A stretch of DNA of 35,182 bases from Hadesarchaea archaeon. Its GTDB lineage: Archaea; Hadarchaeota; Hadarchaeia; Hadarchaeales; JAGGTB01. The stretch lies in the NCBI GenBank assembly GCA_021163965.1, contig JAGGTB010000012.1, forward strand, positions 1 to 35,182, written 5' to 3'. Position 1 is the first letter of the stretch, and every line of letters begins with the position of its first letter. A program made the translations under genes and the position numbers. Of this stretch, positions 8,487-18,392 are shown piece after piece. The notes beneath the pieces were generated by a model. That model saw nothing but the letters and a program-made list of their open reading frames with translations, made no database searches and was not told the DNA's origin.

Positions 8487-9394
8487 AAAACGTAGAACGC
8501 GAGCAGCCCGATCCCCTCCCGGCGGCTCAACTTAAGTCCCGTCCACATAAACCCTAGGAGCAGGAGCATCGCGATTAACATCATGGGGTTACTAAACCAT
8601 ATTGCCTGATGATCCACCCTTAACGGCCTTATCACCGAAGCGCAACCGATGACGAGGGCAGCGTTGAAGATGTTCGATCCTATGACGGTGCCCGCCGATA
8701 TCTCAGGCAACCTCTTGGCGGATGCGATTATTATCGTGGCCAGTTCTGGGAGCGAGGTTCCGACGGCTACCAGTGTAAATCCTATCGCCGACTCGGGAAC
8801 TCCGACAACGCGAGCGAAACCCGCCCCGGAGTACACGAGCAACCACGCGCCTAGGATCGTCCCAGTCGCACCCACGACAAACAGGAGAAACAAGCGACCT
8901 AATCCCTCCCGACCTCGGGTGGAATTATCCCTCCCCCTGTTCGCCTCCCTCCCCCATACGAATTTCAGAAAGAGGACAAAAATCAGGAGGAGAACCACGC
9001 CCTCGATTGCGCTGACTTCGCCGTCGAGAGCCATTAAAACGAGGACGATTCCAATACCGAGCATTATTGTGCCCTCCTTCAGTCTCTCCCTATTGACGTT
9101 GACTGCACCGAAGACCGCCGCCAGCCCCAAGACGAGGGAGATGTTTATGATGTTTGAGCCCACCACGTTCGCGTATGATATCTCGACTTCGCCCAGAGCA
9201 GCGGCTATTGTAGAAGTAAAGAACTCGGGGGCGGAAGTTGCGAAAGCGATGAGCGTGAGGGCAACCACCGCCTGTGAGACGCCGAGGGCTCTGGCTATCC
9301 CGCAAGACGAGGAGACGAAAACGTCGCCCGCCTTGCCGATGAGAACAACGGCGGCCACAAACGCGACGACGTACAGGATGAGTTCTTCTATCAT
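8450..9394 (-). CDS. Na+/Ca2+ exchanger family (CaCA) protein
   Basis: Two alpha repeats: FATSAPEFFTSTIAA...VVGSNIINISLVLG and VGTSLPELATIIIASAKRLPEISAGTVIGSNIFNAALVIG. Confidence 0.95.
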   Translation of the reverse strand: MIEELILYVVAFVAAVVLIGKAGDVFVSSSCGIARALGVSQAVVALTLIAFATSAPEFFTSTIAAALGEVEISYANVVGSNIINISLVLGLAAVFGAVNVNRERLKEGTIMLGIGIVLVLMALDGEVSAIEGVVLLLIFVLFLKFVWGREANRGRDNSTRGREGLGRLFLLFVVGATGTILGAWLLVYSGAGFARVVGVPESAIGFTLVAVGTSLPELATIIIASAKRLPEISAGTVIGSNIFNAALVIGCASVIRPLRVDHQAIWFSNPMMLIAMLLLLGFMWTGLKLSRREGIGLLAFYVFYLAGLAFLYAP

Positions 9395-10593
9395 CCAGTC
9401 CCCTCCTTTGAGACGAGCTTAAAAAATATAGGTGTGAGCAGCGTGGTCGCAAGGGTTACCGCGATCATCGTTGCGAAGAGGGCAGATGGTAGGATTTCCG
9501 ATTCCAACCCAAAGAGCAACACGGCAATTTCGAGAGATCCCCTCGAACACATGGCAGTACCTATGATCGCGATATCCCTTCCCCGATAACCGGATACTGC
9601 GGCCCCGGCCCCACATCCGACCATCTTCCCAACGAACGCAGCAGCTAGAAGCGCGAGAAGTAGGGGCACCATCCCCCATCCTATTTCGCCCAGGGCCGGG
9701 AAATTGAGGCCGACGAAAACGAAGAACATCGGTGTGAGGATCGACTGTAGCGAAGTCGTGACGTTATCCAGTATAGCGTTTAGTTGGATCCTACTCAACA
9801 GGAGGGCGTCGGGCCTCTCGCGCAATCTGCTGATGAACATGCCGGCCATATAGGCCCCTATGATCGCGTGGAGACCGATGTAATGTGTGGCAACGGCAAG
9901 GGCTAGCGCCAGACACACGACAAACGTGATGGGGACTTCCCCTTTCTCGAAACGCCAAAGCTTCTGCATTAGGTTCATCTCGATGATTAACTTTCGGGAG
10001 AGATATGTCACGAGCACGAAGAACACAAATATGCCTAGCGTCGTCCAAGCGAACACGCTCCAGTCCAAGCCACCTCTAAGGACGGCCGAAGACAGGAGGC
10101 CAAGGACGTAGACCGCCATAATGTCGTCGATGAGGGCAGCACTCACTATGAGTTGGCTGTGCCGGCTCTTTCCGACGACGCGCGTCACCACCTCGGTCGC
10201 CGTGTTGCTGAGCGCGGCGCCGACGAACACGCAGGCGAGCGTCTGGTACCCCCAGGCGTAAGCTATGCCGAACCCTAGAGCGAAGGAGACGCTCATGCCG
10301 CAGAGGGCGATCACCAGCGCTCGATATTTAATCCTCATAAAATGTTCAAAGCGGGAGTTCAGTCCGGCGACCAACATCATCACCACCAAGCCGAGCATCG
10401 CAACGGCCGTGATTCCGTCGCTGATGGTCTCCCCAGGTTCAATCGTGATTAGACCGTAGCCCGCCGGACCGAGGAGAACACCGATGGCGACCTCCCCAAT
10501 CAGCGGAGAGAAACCTCCGCGTAGAAATAGCCCGCCGAAGAATTTCGCGGAGAGCAACAGGACCAAGAGATAGAGGAGAAGATCCCAATTCAT
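9391..10593 (-). CDS. Kef-type monovalent cation:proton antiporter (CPA2)
   Basis: 400-aa polytopic protein; GEVAIGVLLGPAGYGL, AALSNTATEVVTRVVG, AALIDDIMAVYVLG; overlaps the CaCA gene by 4 nt. Confidence 0.92.
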   Translation of the reverse strand: MNWDLLLYLLVLLLSAKFFGGLFLRGGFSPLIGEVAIGVLLGPAGYGLITIEPGETISDGITAVAMLGLVVMMLVAGLNSRFEHFMRIKYRALVIALCGMSVSFALGFGIAYAWGYQTLACVFVGAALSNTATEVVTRVVGKSRHSQLIVSAALIDDIMAVYVLGLLSSAVLRGGLDWSVFAWTTLGIFVFFVLVTYLSRKLIIEMNLMQKLWRFEKGEVPITFVVCLALALAVATHYIGLHAIIGAYMAGMFISRLRERPDALLLSRIQLNAILDNVTTSLQSILTPMFFVFVGLNFPALGEIGWGMVPLLLALLAAAFVGKMVGCGAGAAVSGYRGRDIAIIGTAMCSRGSLEIAVLLFGLESEILPSALFATMIAVTLATTLLTPIFFKLVSKEGTG

Positions 10594-10595
10594 GT

Positions 10596-10916
10596 CTAAA
10601 CCTCGCGCCTCCGCCAGAGCAGCTTTTTCCCGACTTCGATGCGTAGGATCCTGTGATACGGGATTTCAACCTCCCCTTCGCCGGATTTGACGCGCATGAA
10701 TGCCCTTCCGAGTTCCTTTATTTCGTCGCCCCGAATGACGCGCACATCGCCCGGTGCTCCACGGTGCGCTATCGTCACGCGCGCCTGACTTATATCCAGC
10801 TCAGGATGCCATTTTAGTTTCCCCAGCACGTCGCGGGGTCCGGGAGCTCGTCCAGTGTGCAAACTATCACCAGACCTATCGTGGAGGTGGTCAAAAAAGC
10901 TACCCCATGGGACCAA
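10596..10916 (-). CDS. UPF0248 / DUF504 family protein
   Basis: RDVLGKLKWHPELDISQARVTIAHRGAPGDVRVIRGDEI...IPYHRILRIE is the family signature; true start uncertain. Confidence 0.85.
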   Translation of the reverse strand: MVPWGSFFDHLHDRSGDSLHTGRAPGPRDVLGKLKWHPELDISQARVTIAHRGAPGDVRVIRGDEIKELGRAFMRVKSGEGEVEIPYHRILRIEVGKKLLWRRREV

Positions 10917-11568
10917 TCTGCCAGAGGTTGGTTATGGAATCCAAAGCCGCCCCGATGCACTCTCCTCCCCGCACATCCGTCGTCGCTCCGTGTCCGGGGA
11001 GCAACCTTCGCACGCCGAGCTCCTTCAACCTCCGTAACGATCGCACCATGGCAGCCGAATCGCCCGTCGGGAGATCCGTGCGCCCAACCCCGTCGCAAAA
11101 CACCGTGTCCCCGGAGAACAGCACCCGTCGCTCCCGGTCGTAGAGACATATGCTACCCCGCGTATGTCCGGGAGTGTGCAAAACCTCCAAAGTCACCTCA
11201 CCGAGCTCGATTCGGTCGCCGTCCCTGAGCTCGCGGGTTGGTTCAATCGGCTCGAGGCTTGCCCCGAACGCGTTGGCGAGGGTAACTTCGGGGTCCGCGT
11301 TGCGAAGCGCTTCTACCTCAAGTTCGTGAATCGCGACTTGGCAACCGGAAGCGGAGATGAAGTCGTGATCACCACCGATGTGATCGTAGTGGCAGTGAGT
11401 GTTGATCAGAAGATCCACGTCATCGGTCCTCACGCCGAATTTCAGGAGGTTCCTCCTGACCCGATCGAAGTTCATCCCCGTCCCGGCATCCACCAGCGCG
11501 ATGACTTCGTCAATGATCAGGTAAATGTTGGAGTCAAAACCTAGACCGCCTACCTGGTGAATTTGCAT
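10900..11568 (-). CDS. MBL-fold metallo-hydrolase (glyoxalase II-like)
   Basis: LINTHCHYDHIGG, HTPGHTRGSICLYD, LLPGHG motifs. Confidence 0.95.
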   Translation of the reverse strand: MQIHQVGGLGFDSNIYLIIDEVIALVDAGTGMNFDRVRRNLLKFGVRTDDVDLLINTHCHYDHIGGDHDFISASGCQVAIHELEVEALRNADPEVTLANAFGASLEPIEPTRELRDGDRIELGEVTLEVLHTPGHTRGSICLYDRERRVLFSGDTVFCDGVGRTDLPTGDSAAMVRSLRRLKELGVRRLLPGHGATTDVRGGECIGAALDSITNLWQIGPMG

Positions 11569-11685
11569 GGGACAGGTCTGTTTTATTGGTGGCTATTAAG
11601 CTTTGCGCCTCCAAATCCTTGACGATTCTAGATGATAGCGCATCCTTCCCTACTGTTCATAGGAGACAAGTTCCCTTCAACATAA

Positions 11686-13266
11686 CTAATCGGAGATTAT
11701 TTCCACGTTAAAATGTTGCGTCATTGGGTATTTCACGTTTTTTACGTTTAAACACAGCTCTAGAGTGTAGTTTCCGGGTTCTATGTTTAATGTCTCTAAT
11801 TCTACCTCGGCGCTTGAGGTTGACTGCCGAAGAATGCTCCCAAAATTGAGTTCCCCGGAAAGAACTTTCAATTTTGGCAGAGTGGATATGACCCTGCCTA
11901 CAACTTCTTCAGCTATGCTACTCCCAACATTCTCAAGAGTTAGATTTATCCGCGCCTTTTCGTCTGTTTCAAATTGCTTCTCCATTAACTCCGCTTTAGT
12001 TAACATTGGACAGGGCCCAGTAATTACGTCTTTTAGGAATAAACTTTGAAACACGTGCCTGTCCAATGACACAAGGATTGTGGAAATTCGTCTTTTTAGA
12101 TCGTTAGCAACACCAATTGACTGCCCAGCAGTGTTGGCTAATTGCTCGTCTGACATCTCTAGGATATCCACTAGCCTCTTGTCCAACAGAGGGGCTAGAG
12201 AGGCACAATCTATTTTGACTGATAGGAATAACTCAGCTTTTCTTTTCCATTCATAAACTTCGAGCATGGAAATTCCAGTTAATTCAGCCAGAGTCAGCGC
12301 ATCTGCTGAGGCCAAATCCTCCACATTGACGATATCGTGTTCTGCCAACTTCCCAGCATAAACGTCGCCAATTCCCTGTATGTTCGTTACCGGAAGGGAA
12401 GAAAGAGGATTGGGAAAGAAAAAAGTTTCCAAAAAAGGTTCATAGTCTACTCTCCCCTCAGCAGGGTTATCTTTATTATCGTAAATTTTGGCCTCGATTT
12501 CGGATCGGTCAACCGTCCCCCAGTAGTTATTGGGTGCTTTGATATCTTGTGCAGAAGAACCGCCAATGCTTTTCGCACAATTGTAGAAGTTATAACCCGA
12601 GTTACCGCAGATATTGTTGTATTCTATAACTATCCCGGAAGTATCTCCCCAAATTTCGAAAGCCCTGTACGGTATATTTGTTATCACGTTTTTTATTACA
12701 ACGTTGCCATCGTTTGGCCAACCCGCTATAAAAATGCCTCGGTACACTTTTGAAATTAAATTATTTACTATTCTGTTATTCCTCGCTTGGGATATGTGAA
12801 TGCCATAAGTCCACGCCTTCTCACTTGAAATGATATTGTTCTCAATCGTGTTGTTTGCAGCTATTTGAGTCAAAAGGATGCCCGATGAGTGGTTGTGCAA
12901 TATGATGTTGTCTGAGATGATGGTGTCCCTAGCACCAGCTAGGTGAATCCCATTGGGATACGTAGTACTACTTCCCCTGCCCCCAATTATTGTGAATCCA
13001 CTAATTTTTGCCCCTCTTGTTTTGATGTGGAATACGTCTGTATGTTGGTTATTTGCCTTTACTGTCGTGACCCCTGCTCCAGCTCCTTCTAGACACACCG
13101 GTTTAGAGATTTTTACGTTTTCACTATAAGTTCCGGCCGCCACTTTTATAGTATCCCCTGCGCCAGCACTATCGATGGCCTTTTGGATCTTACTATATGG
13201 ATGTTTTTCACTTCCATCTTCAATACTCGATGCTTTCTCGATGTCTACATAAATTGTTGTCACCAT
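11686..13266 (-). CDS. Right-handed parallel beta-helix (NosD-like) protein with internal HhH segment and C-terminal CARDB-like region
   Basis: IQKAIDSAGAGDTIKVAAGTYSENVKISKPVCLEGAGAGVT; repeated NN/N-rich rungs; IQGIGDVYAGKLAEHDIVNVEDLASADALTLAELTGIS; no signal peptide (in-frame TAA 12 nt upstream of ATG). Confidence 0.85.
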   Translation of the reverse strand: MVTTIYVDIEKASSIEDGSEKHPYSKIQKAIDSAGAGDTIKVAAGTYSENVKISKPVCLEGAGAGVTTVKANNQHTDVFHIKTRGAKISGFTIIGGRGSSTTYPNGIHLAGARDTIISDNIILHNHSSGILLTQIAANNTIENNIISSEKAWTYGIHISQARNNRIVNNLISKVYRGIFIAGWPNDGNVVIKNVITNIPYRAFEIWGDTSGIVIEYNNICGNSGYNFYNCAKSIGGSSAQDIKAPNNYWGTVDRSEIEAKIYDNKDNPAEGRVDYEPFLETFFFPNPLSSLPVTNIQGIGDVYAGKLAEHDIVNVEDLASADALTLAELTGISMLEVYEWKRKAELFLSVKIDCASLAPLLDKRLVDILEMSDEQLANTAGQSIGVANDLKRRISTILVSLDRHVFQSLFLKDVITGPCPMLTKAELMEKQFETDEKARINLTLENVGSSIAEEVVGRVISTLPKLKVLSGELNFGSILRQSTSSAEVELETLNIEPGNYTLELCLNVKNVKYPMTQHFNVEIISD

Positions 13267-13591
13267 TTCCCCCGGTTATTTCTGCGTCTCATTCCTTTTA
13301 TAATTTTTTCTAACTAACAAAATCAATCGACATACCTCACTTTAAAAGTGTACGGACATTCACTACAGCGATAAGCTACCCAAGTTGCTTATCTGTGGTT
13401 TCGTCCCTCAGGCCAACGTTTTAGAATTCCTACCCCTCACAAAGGGCACCTCATTCCGCCTATTTTCAATTTCCCCACCTGCAGCAGGGATTTAGATTCC
13501 GAGATTTTTAAACCCAACAAACTATCACCAAGAATAAGCACCCGTCGCTTCTGTTCAAAATTTTTTAATTTCACCATTAATATTTGGATGA

Positions 13592-14023
13592 ATGACAAAA
13601 TTCATGAAATCGAAAATAAACCAGATGGTATGCCTCTTGGGCGTTACGATGGTTTTCATCGGCATATTCTCACCTTGGGTGAAATGGCAGTCCTGGGGAA
13701 GCCACCCCTCAGGGTCCGTACTGGGAATAGAAACGGCCGACGGATGGATCTTACTAGTATTTGCAATCCTTGCCAGCATTTCTCTTTTTAAATCAACAAG
13801 CGATGTGGGGATAGTTTTCCTCAGACTTTTTCCTAGCATCATTATCACTCTCGGGGGGTGGCTGGCTCTAGATTATTTCTGGACTTTCGCTCCTTACGGC
13901 GTTTACAGGGTATTGATGGAAAGGGGGATAGGCTGTCCTCTTATAGTATATGGCGGGTCAATACTCCTGATCTCCGGACTTTGGGAGCTGTACGCGTGGA
14001 TGAAGATGCGCTCGCTACACTGA
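13592..14023 (+). CDS. Small multi-pass membrane protein, unknown function
   Basis: 143 aa with about four hydrophobic segments (VCLLGVTMVFIGIFSPWV, WILLVFAILASISLF, FPSIIITLGGWLALDYFW, CPLIVYGGSILLISGLWELYAW). Confidence 0.65.
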   Translation: MTKFMKSKINQMVCLLGVTMVFIGIFSPWVKWQSWGSHPSGSVLGIETADGWILLVFAILASISLFKSTSDVGIVFLRLFPSIIITLGGWLALDYFWTFAPYGVYRVLMERGIGCPLIVYGGSILLISGLWELYAWMKMRSLH

Positions 14024-14185
14024 TGTTTTACACAAAATCGGTCCTAACATGGTCGCTTTCGACTTTCGAACCGAAGTCAACGACGTATGCACATTCTAGC
14101 CAGTTCTTATGTTCCTGATTCTACTCCGGATAACCTACTTTTTCCGATCCAAAGAACGGTGGATACCGGAGCCCTTTTTGCTTTG

Positions 14186-14980
14186 CTACAGTTCCCACCT
14201 TTCATGAAGAGGTGGCACGCTCGCGACCAAGTTCTTCGTGTACGGGTGTTTCGGGCTGAAGATGACCTTCCTGACCGGCCCTTGCTCAATTATCTCTCCT
14301 TTCTTCATTATTGCTATCCTGTCGCCAATGTAATACGCCTGCGCCAAGTCGTGCGTTATGAACAGCACCGACATTTTCGCCACCTTCTTCAACCGCAAGA
14401 GTTCATTCAGTACCGCGACGCGAGTTGAAGCATCTATCATGCTCGTCGGCTCGTCCGCTACCAACAGACTCGGGCGAATGATCAAAGATCTCGCGATGAG
14501 CAATCGCTGCATCTGTCCTCCGCTCAGCTGGTGGGGGTATCTTCCCAAGATCTCATCTGGGTTCATACCTATTGTTTCCAGGGTGGACCTAATGATTTTC
14601 TTCCTTTCCTCCTTGGAAGGAGAGTTTTCGAGAAGATCAAACGCGTCGTTCAGGGGCTTGTCAACATTATAGAAGAAATTGAAGGAAGAGTAGGGATCCT
14701 GAAATACGGCCTGCACCTTTCTCCAGTAAGCTTTTTTATCGTATGAAAAGGCATCCTTGCCATCGAGCAGGATCTTGCCGCTTGTCGGCTTGATGAGCCT
14801 CAAAATCATGTTGCCCACAGTGGTCTTGCCGCTACCGCTCTCCCCCACTAGACAGAATATCTCGCCCTTCTTTATGTCAAATGACACATTTTTTGCCCCT
14901 ACCACCTCGGTGGTCCGGATGTAACCCGAAGTGTATAACTTCGTCAAATTTTTGACCCTTACAACCGCATCCCCCTTCAT
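14186..14980 (-). CDS. Oligopeptide/oligosaccharide ABC transporter ATP-binding protein (OppF-type)
   Basis: GESGSGKTT Walker A, LSGGQMQRLLIARSL signature, LLVADEPTSMID Walker B. Confidence 0.95.
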   Translation of the reverse strand: MKGDAVVRVKNLTKLYTSGYIRTTEVVGAKNVSFDIKKGEIFCLVGESGSGKTTVGNMILRLIKPTSGKILLDGKDAFSYDKKAYWRKVQAVFQDPYSSFNFFYNVDKPLNDAFDLLENSPSKEERKKIIRSTLETIGMNPDEILGRYPHQLSGGQMQRLLIARSLIIRPSLLVADEPTSMIDASTRVAVLNELLRLKKVAKMSVLFITHDLAQAYYIGDRIAIMKKGEIIEQGPVRKVIFSPKHPYTKNLVASVPPLHERWEL

Positions 14981-14986
14981 TTCGAC

Positions 14987-16039
14987 TCACCTCCGCTCGA
15001 GATGGCGCTTAACTCTTTTACCCTTCTCCCCGATTTTAGTGTAGAGCCAACACTTAACGATCCTACCATCTTTCTCCACCTCTGGGGGTTCCTTGCGCGT
15101 ACATATCTCCATGCATTGGTCGCACCGCGGGTGAAACCTGCACCCAGGCGGGGGATTTCTAAGATCGGGAACCACCCCCGATATACTCGACAGCTCCTTG
15201 TCCTTCGTTTCCGGTTCGAGAGGAAGCAGAGAATCCATCAGCATTCGGGTATAGGGGTGGAAAGGGTTATTTATGACCTCGTCCACCCTTCCGTCCTCCA
15301 CGAAGACTCCGGCGTACATTATTACTATCCGGTCGCAAAGTTGGTTCAGAGCGGCTAGGTCGTGGGATATACATATGAGACTTTTTATTATCCCCTCCCT
15401 CTGTATGTCTATCATGAGTTTTATCATCCGTTTCTGGGAAGTCACATCAAGGGCCGAAGTTGGCTCATCCGTAATCAAAAGTTTTGGAGACCCCAGCGTC
15501 GATATCGCCGTTATAACCCTTTGCGCCATGCCTCCACTAAGCTCGTGTGGATAGACGTCGAGAACATACCCATCTAAACCCAACCTTTCGAAGTGCTCAA
15601 TCGCCATTTCGCGAACTTCATCAATGGAGTATTTTCGACCGGTCCGCTCTCTCATCATGTCCGCAATAAACTCCCTAACTCTTTTGGTAGGATTTAGAGA
15701 ATTTAACATGGCCTGAGGCACGTATGACATAAGTTTGCATTTAACCTCTTTCCTCATTTTTTCGGGGGAAATCTTCCAGATATCGTAACCGTAGACCTTG
15801 ACTTGACCGCCCTCATAGTGCAACAGGGGCGTTGTGGTACCGGTGATGAGCTGCGCGAAGCTGGATTTCCCGCAACCGGATTCACCAGCAATGCCAACCC
15901 TCTCACCCTCATCCACTTTGAGTGAAACACCATCTACTGCATGAACTACGCCAAACGTCCCCCTGTAGTAGCCTTTGAGGTTTTTCACCACCAGTGCGTT
16001 TTTATCCATTTTTTTCGCTCCCCCTTTCTCGTAAATCAA
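14987..16039 (-). CDS. Oligopeptide/oligosaccharide ABC transporter ATP-binding protein (OppD-type)
   Basis: GESGCGKSS, ELSGGMAQRVITAIS, LLITDEPTSALD; C-terminal PPGCRFHPRCDQCMEICTRKEPP oligopeptide-ABC motif. Confidence 0.96.
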   Translation of the reverse strand: MIYEKGGAKKMDKNALVVKNLKGYYRGTFGVVHAVDGVSLKVDEGERVGIAGESGCGKSSFAQLITGTTTPLLHYEGGQVKVYGYDIWKISPEKMRKEVKCKLMSYVPQAMLNSLNPTKRVREFIADMMRERTGRKYSIDEVREMAIEHFERLGLDGYVLDVYPHELSGGMAQRVITAISTLGSPKLLITDEPTSALDVTSQKRMIKLMIDIQREGIIKSLICISHDLAALNQLCDRIVIMYAGVFVEDGRVDEVINNPFHPYTRMLMDSLLPLEPETKDKELSSISGVVPDLRNPPPGCRFHPRCDQCMEICTRKEPPEVEKDGRIVKCWLYTKIGEKGKRVKRHLERR

Positions 16040-16061
16040 GGATAAATACTCTCAAAGTCCA

Positions 16062-16916
16062 TCACTCCGTCCGCAACTTGGGATTCAGCACATCGTCTAT
16101 AACCGCGGTAATCATGAGGAGGGTTCCAGTGAACATTACCAAAATGACCCCCGGAGGGATGAAATACCACCACGCTCCTATTGAATGAGTTTCCCAAGAA
16201 ACGGCCCACTCAAGCATCTTCCCTAGGGTGAAAGCCGTGGTCGGCCCCAAACCTATCATACTTATAGATGCCTCCACCACCACGGCGGAGCTGATGCCTA
16301 TAATGAGGCATAAAAAGATGTATGCTAGCATATTCGGCAAAATCTCTTTTGCCACTATTGAAAAATCGCCTTTTCCTGAAATTCTGGCTAAATCCACGAA
16401 GTTTCTTTCCCTCAAACTTAGGAGTTGAGATCTTATGGACCTAGCCATCCAAGCCCAGTTGAACAATCCTATTAGTATCCCCACCACAAGTAGACTTCTG
16501 CTGTGAAGTACTGAGGCTATGACTATCAGAACAACTAATTGGGGGAGAACCAGAAATATGTTTGTGGTAAGATTTGCCGTTTCATCTACCAATCCGCCCT
16601 TATACGCGAGAAGTCCTCCTATTATGACCCCAATTGTTAGCGCCAGCAACCCAGCGATAACGCCCACAAAGAGCGAGTTACGGATGGCCACACAAACTTG
16701 AGCCAAAACGTCCCTGCCAGCTGTGTCGGTGCCCAACAAAAATTCGGTCGAGGGAGGTTCCCATCTGCGGGCTGTACCGTCTTCTTTCCTTATTATTTCC
16801 CTCGGATCCCGAGTAAAGAAAGGACCTACGATCCCAAACATGGCAATGATAATGACAATTACCGAGCAGACTTGGAATTTCCGATTTCTCGCGAGTAGTT
16901 CAATTCTGCTGGGCAC
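16062..16916 (-). CDS. ABC transporter permease (OppC-type)
   Basis: FLLGTDTAGRDVLAQVCVAIRNSLFVGVIAG and EASISMIGLGPTTAFTLGKML. Confidence 0.95.
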   Translation of the reverse strand: MPSRIELLARNRKFQVCSVIVIIIAMFGIVGPFFTRDPREIIRKEDGTARRWEPPSTEFLLGTDTAGRDVLAQVCVAIRNSLFVGVIAGLLALTIGVIIGGLLAYKGGLVDETANLTTNIFLVLPQLVVLIVIASVLHSRSLLVVGILIGLFNWAWMARSIRSQLLSLRERNFVDLARISGKGDFSIVAKEILPNMLAYIFLCLIIGISSAVVVEASISMIGLGPTTAFTLGKMLEWAVSWETHSIGAWWYFIPPGVILVMFTGTLLMITAVIDDVLNPKLRTE

Positions 16917-16918
16917 GG

Positions 16919-18187
16919 CTAACCACCCACATAGCCCGTTCTGATACGGGGATCTATGAATCCGTAAATTATATCCATCAAGAAGTTACCGATTAATACC
17001 ACAACCACCGTAATCACGAAAAGGCCCTCCAGCAGTGGGTAATCTAAGTTTCTTGCGGCCCCCAATGCTAGAGTTCCCAGTCCCGGCCACCCGAAGACAA
17101 TTTCCACTAGCATAGTCTGCCCTATGAGGCTCGAGAGGATTATCGGGAGCCCGGTGACTTGGGGCAGAATAGCGTTCCTCTGCGCGTACTTCCTTAATTT
17201 GCCCTCCCCAAAGCCCATTTGCCTTGCGTAGTATACGTAGTCCGATTGCCTCTCGTAGATCGTCATCGCTCTCATCCCCGTGCACCAGTTGCCTATGCCG
17301 GAAATGAAAAGGGATAGGAAAGGCAGGGCATAATGATACGCCGCATCCGAGATAAATCTAAGGCTCAGAGAAGGTGTCAAACCCGGAGTATAAGCCCTAG
17401 CGGTGGGGAACCATCCAAGTTTGACGGCAAAAACAAACACTAAAATTAGGGCAAACCAATAATAGGGCGCCGAATTCAGATACACTGAAAAAGTATAGTA
17501 GGCGTGGATGAGCTTATTCTTAGAAAATGCTGCCCATGCCCCGAGATAATTGCCTACTATAAACGCGAGTATCCACACTGGGATAACGAGGACTAATGTC
17601 CAACCCAAGCTATCCATAATTAAGTTTGCCACAGATTTAGGATACCGCGAAATTGAGAGGCCAAAATCCATAGTCAGCACTCTTTTCCAAAAGGAATAGT
17701 ACTGTTCGGCTATGGGTTTGTTCAACCCAAATAAATCATAATATTTTTCACGCATTGCTTCCACCTTCTCCGGAGTCATGCCTGGTTGGACCGTTATCTT
17801 ACGTACCGCCACCTCCGCAGGATTTGTGGGCGCAAGACGAGGAATAACGAACAGGAGGGTGTATGCAAGAAAAACTGTGACGAGCAAAAAGAGTATCTTC
17901 TTAGTGAAAAATCTGGCAAACGGCCTTTTAGCAAGTCGCTTTTCAATCGGGGCCACCAGTATTTTGATTCCTCTTGCTATTGATGAGGCAAATATCATCA
18001 GCAAAACAATCATCGCTCCAACTGACCAAATAAAAAGCGCCAGCTCCATCTGGGAAGACGTAGTGGGAGAGGAGTACGTTGGAAGCAAAAGCAGTAATAT
18101 TACTCCTACTATAATCCCTCCTATAATGGGGCCTTTTTTATTCATTTTTCCCGCTCCATTCTTTCTCGTCCCTTTTTTACTACTCAA
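16919..18187 (-). CDS. ABC transporter permease (OppB-type) with extra N-terminal TM segments
   Basis: PRLAPTNPAEVA, YDLFGLNKPIAEQYYSFWKRVLTMDFGLSI, VEIVFGWPGLGTLALGAARNLDYPLLEG. Confidence 0.95.
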   Translation of the reverse strand: MSSKKGTRKNGAGKMNKKGPIIGGIIVGVILLLLLPTYSSPTTSSQMELALFIWSVGAMIVLLMIFASSIARGIKILVAPIEKRLAKRPFARFFTKKILFLLVTVFLAYTLLFVIPRLAPTNPAEVAVRKITVQPGMTPEKVEAMREKYYDLFGLNKPIAEQYYSFWKRVLTMDFGLSISRYPKSVANLIMDSLGWTLVLVIPVWILAFIVGNYLGAWAAFSKNKLIHAYYTFSVYLNSAPYYWFALILVFVFAVKLGWFPTARAYTPGLTPSLSLRFISDAAYHYALPFLSLFISGIGNWCTGMRAMTIYERQSDYVYYARQMGFGEGKLRKYAQRNAILPQVTGLPIILSSLIGQTMLVEIVFGWPGLGTLALGAARNLDYPLLEGLFVITVVVVLIGNFLMDIIYGFIDPRIRTGYVGG

Positions 18188-18392
18188 CCCATTAAAAGGT
18201 TTTACTCGGGCAAATAAAAAGTTGTGGTTTTTAGACTCCCCACTTCAAATGTCGAACAGCCTAGGGCCTCATTCACTTCAGCGGAAGCCTCCGAGCAAGA
18301 GAAAGAGATCGGCTAAGCGAAAAGTCTGCGGTAAGAGGCGGTTTCACCCGCGGTTGTCAAATCAGTGCCCCAGCGAACACCAACTAGAGAAA

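Noticed and set aside
8649-9422. 257-aa plus-strand ORF antisense to the CaCA exchanger
   Set aside because: Ser/Thr/Pro/Arg-rich antisense translation of a membrane protein gene; no domain.
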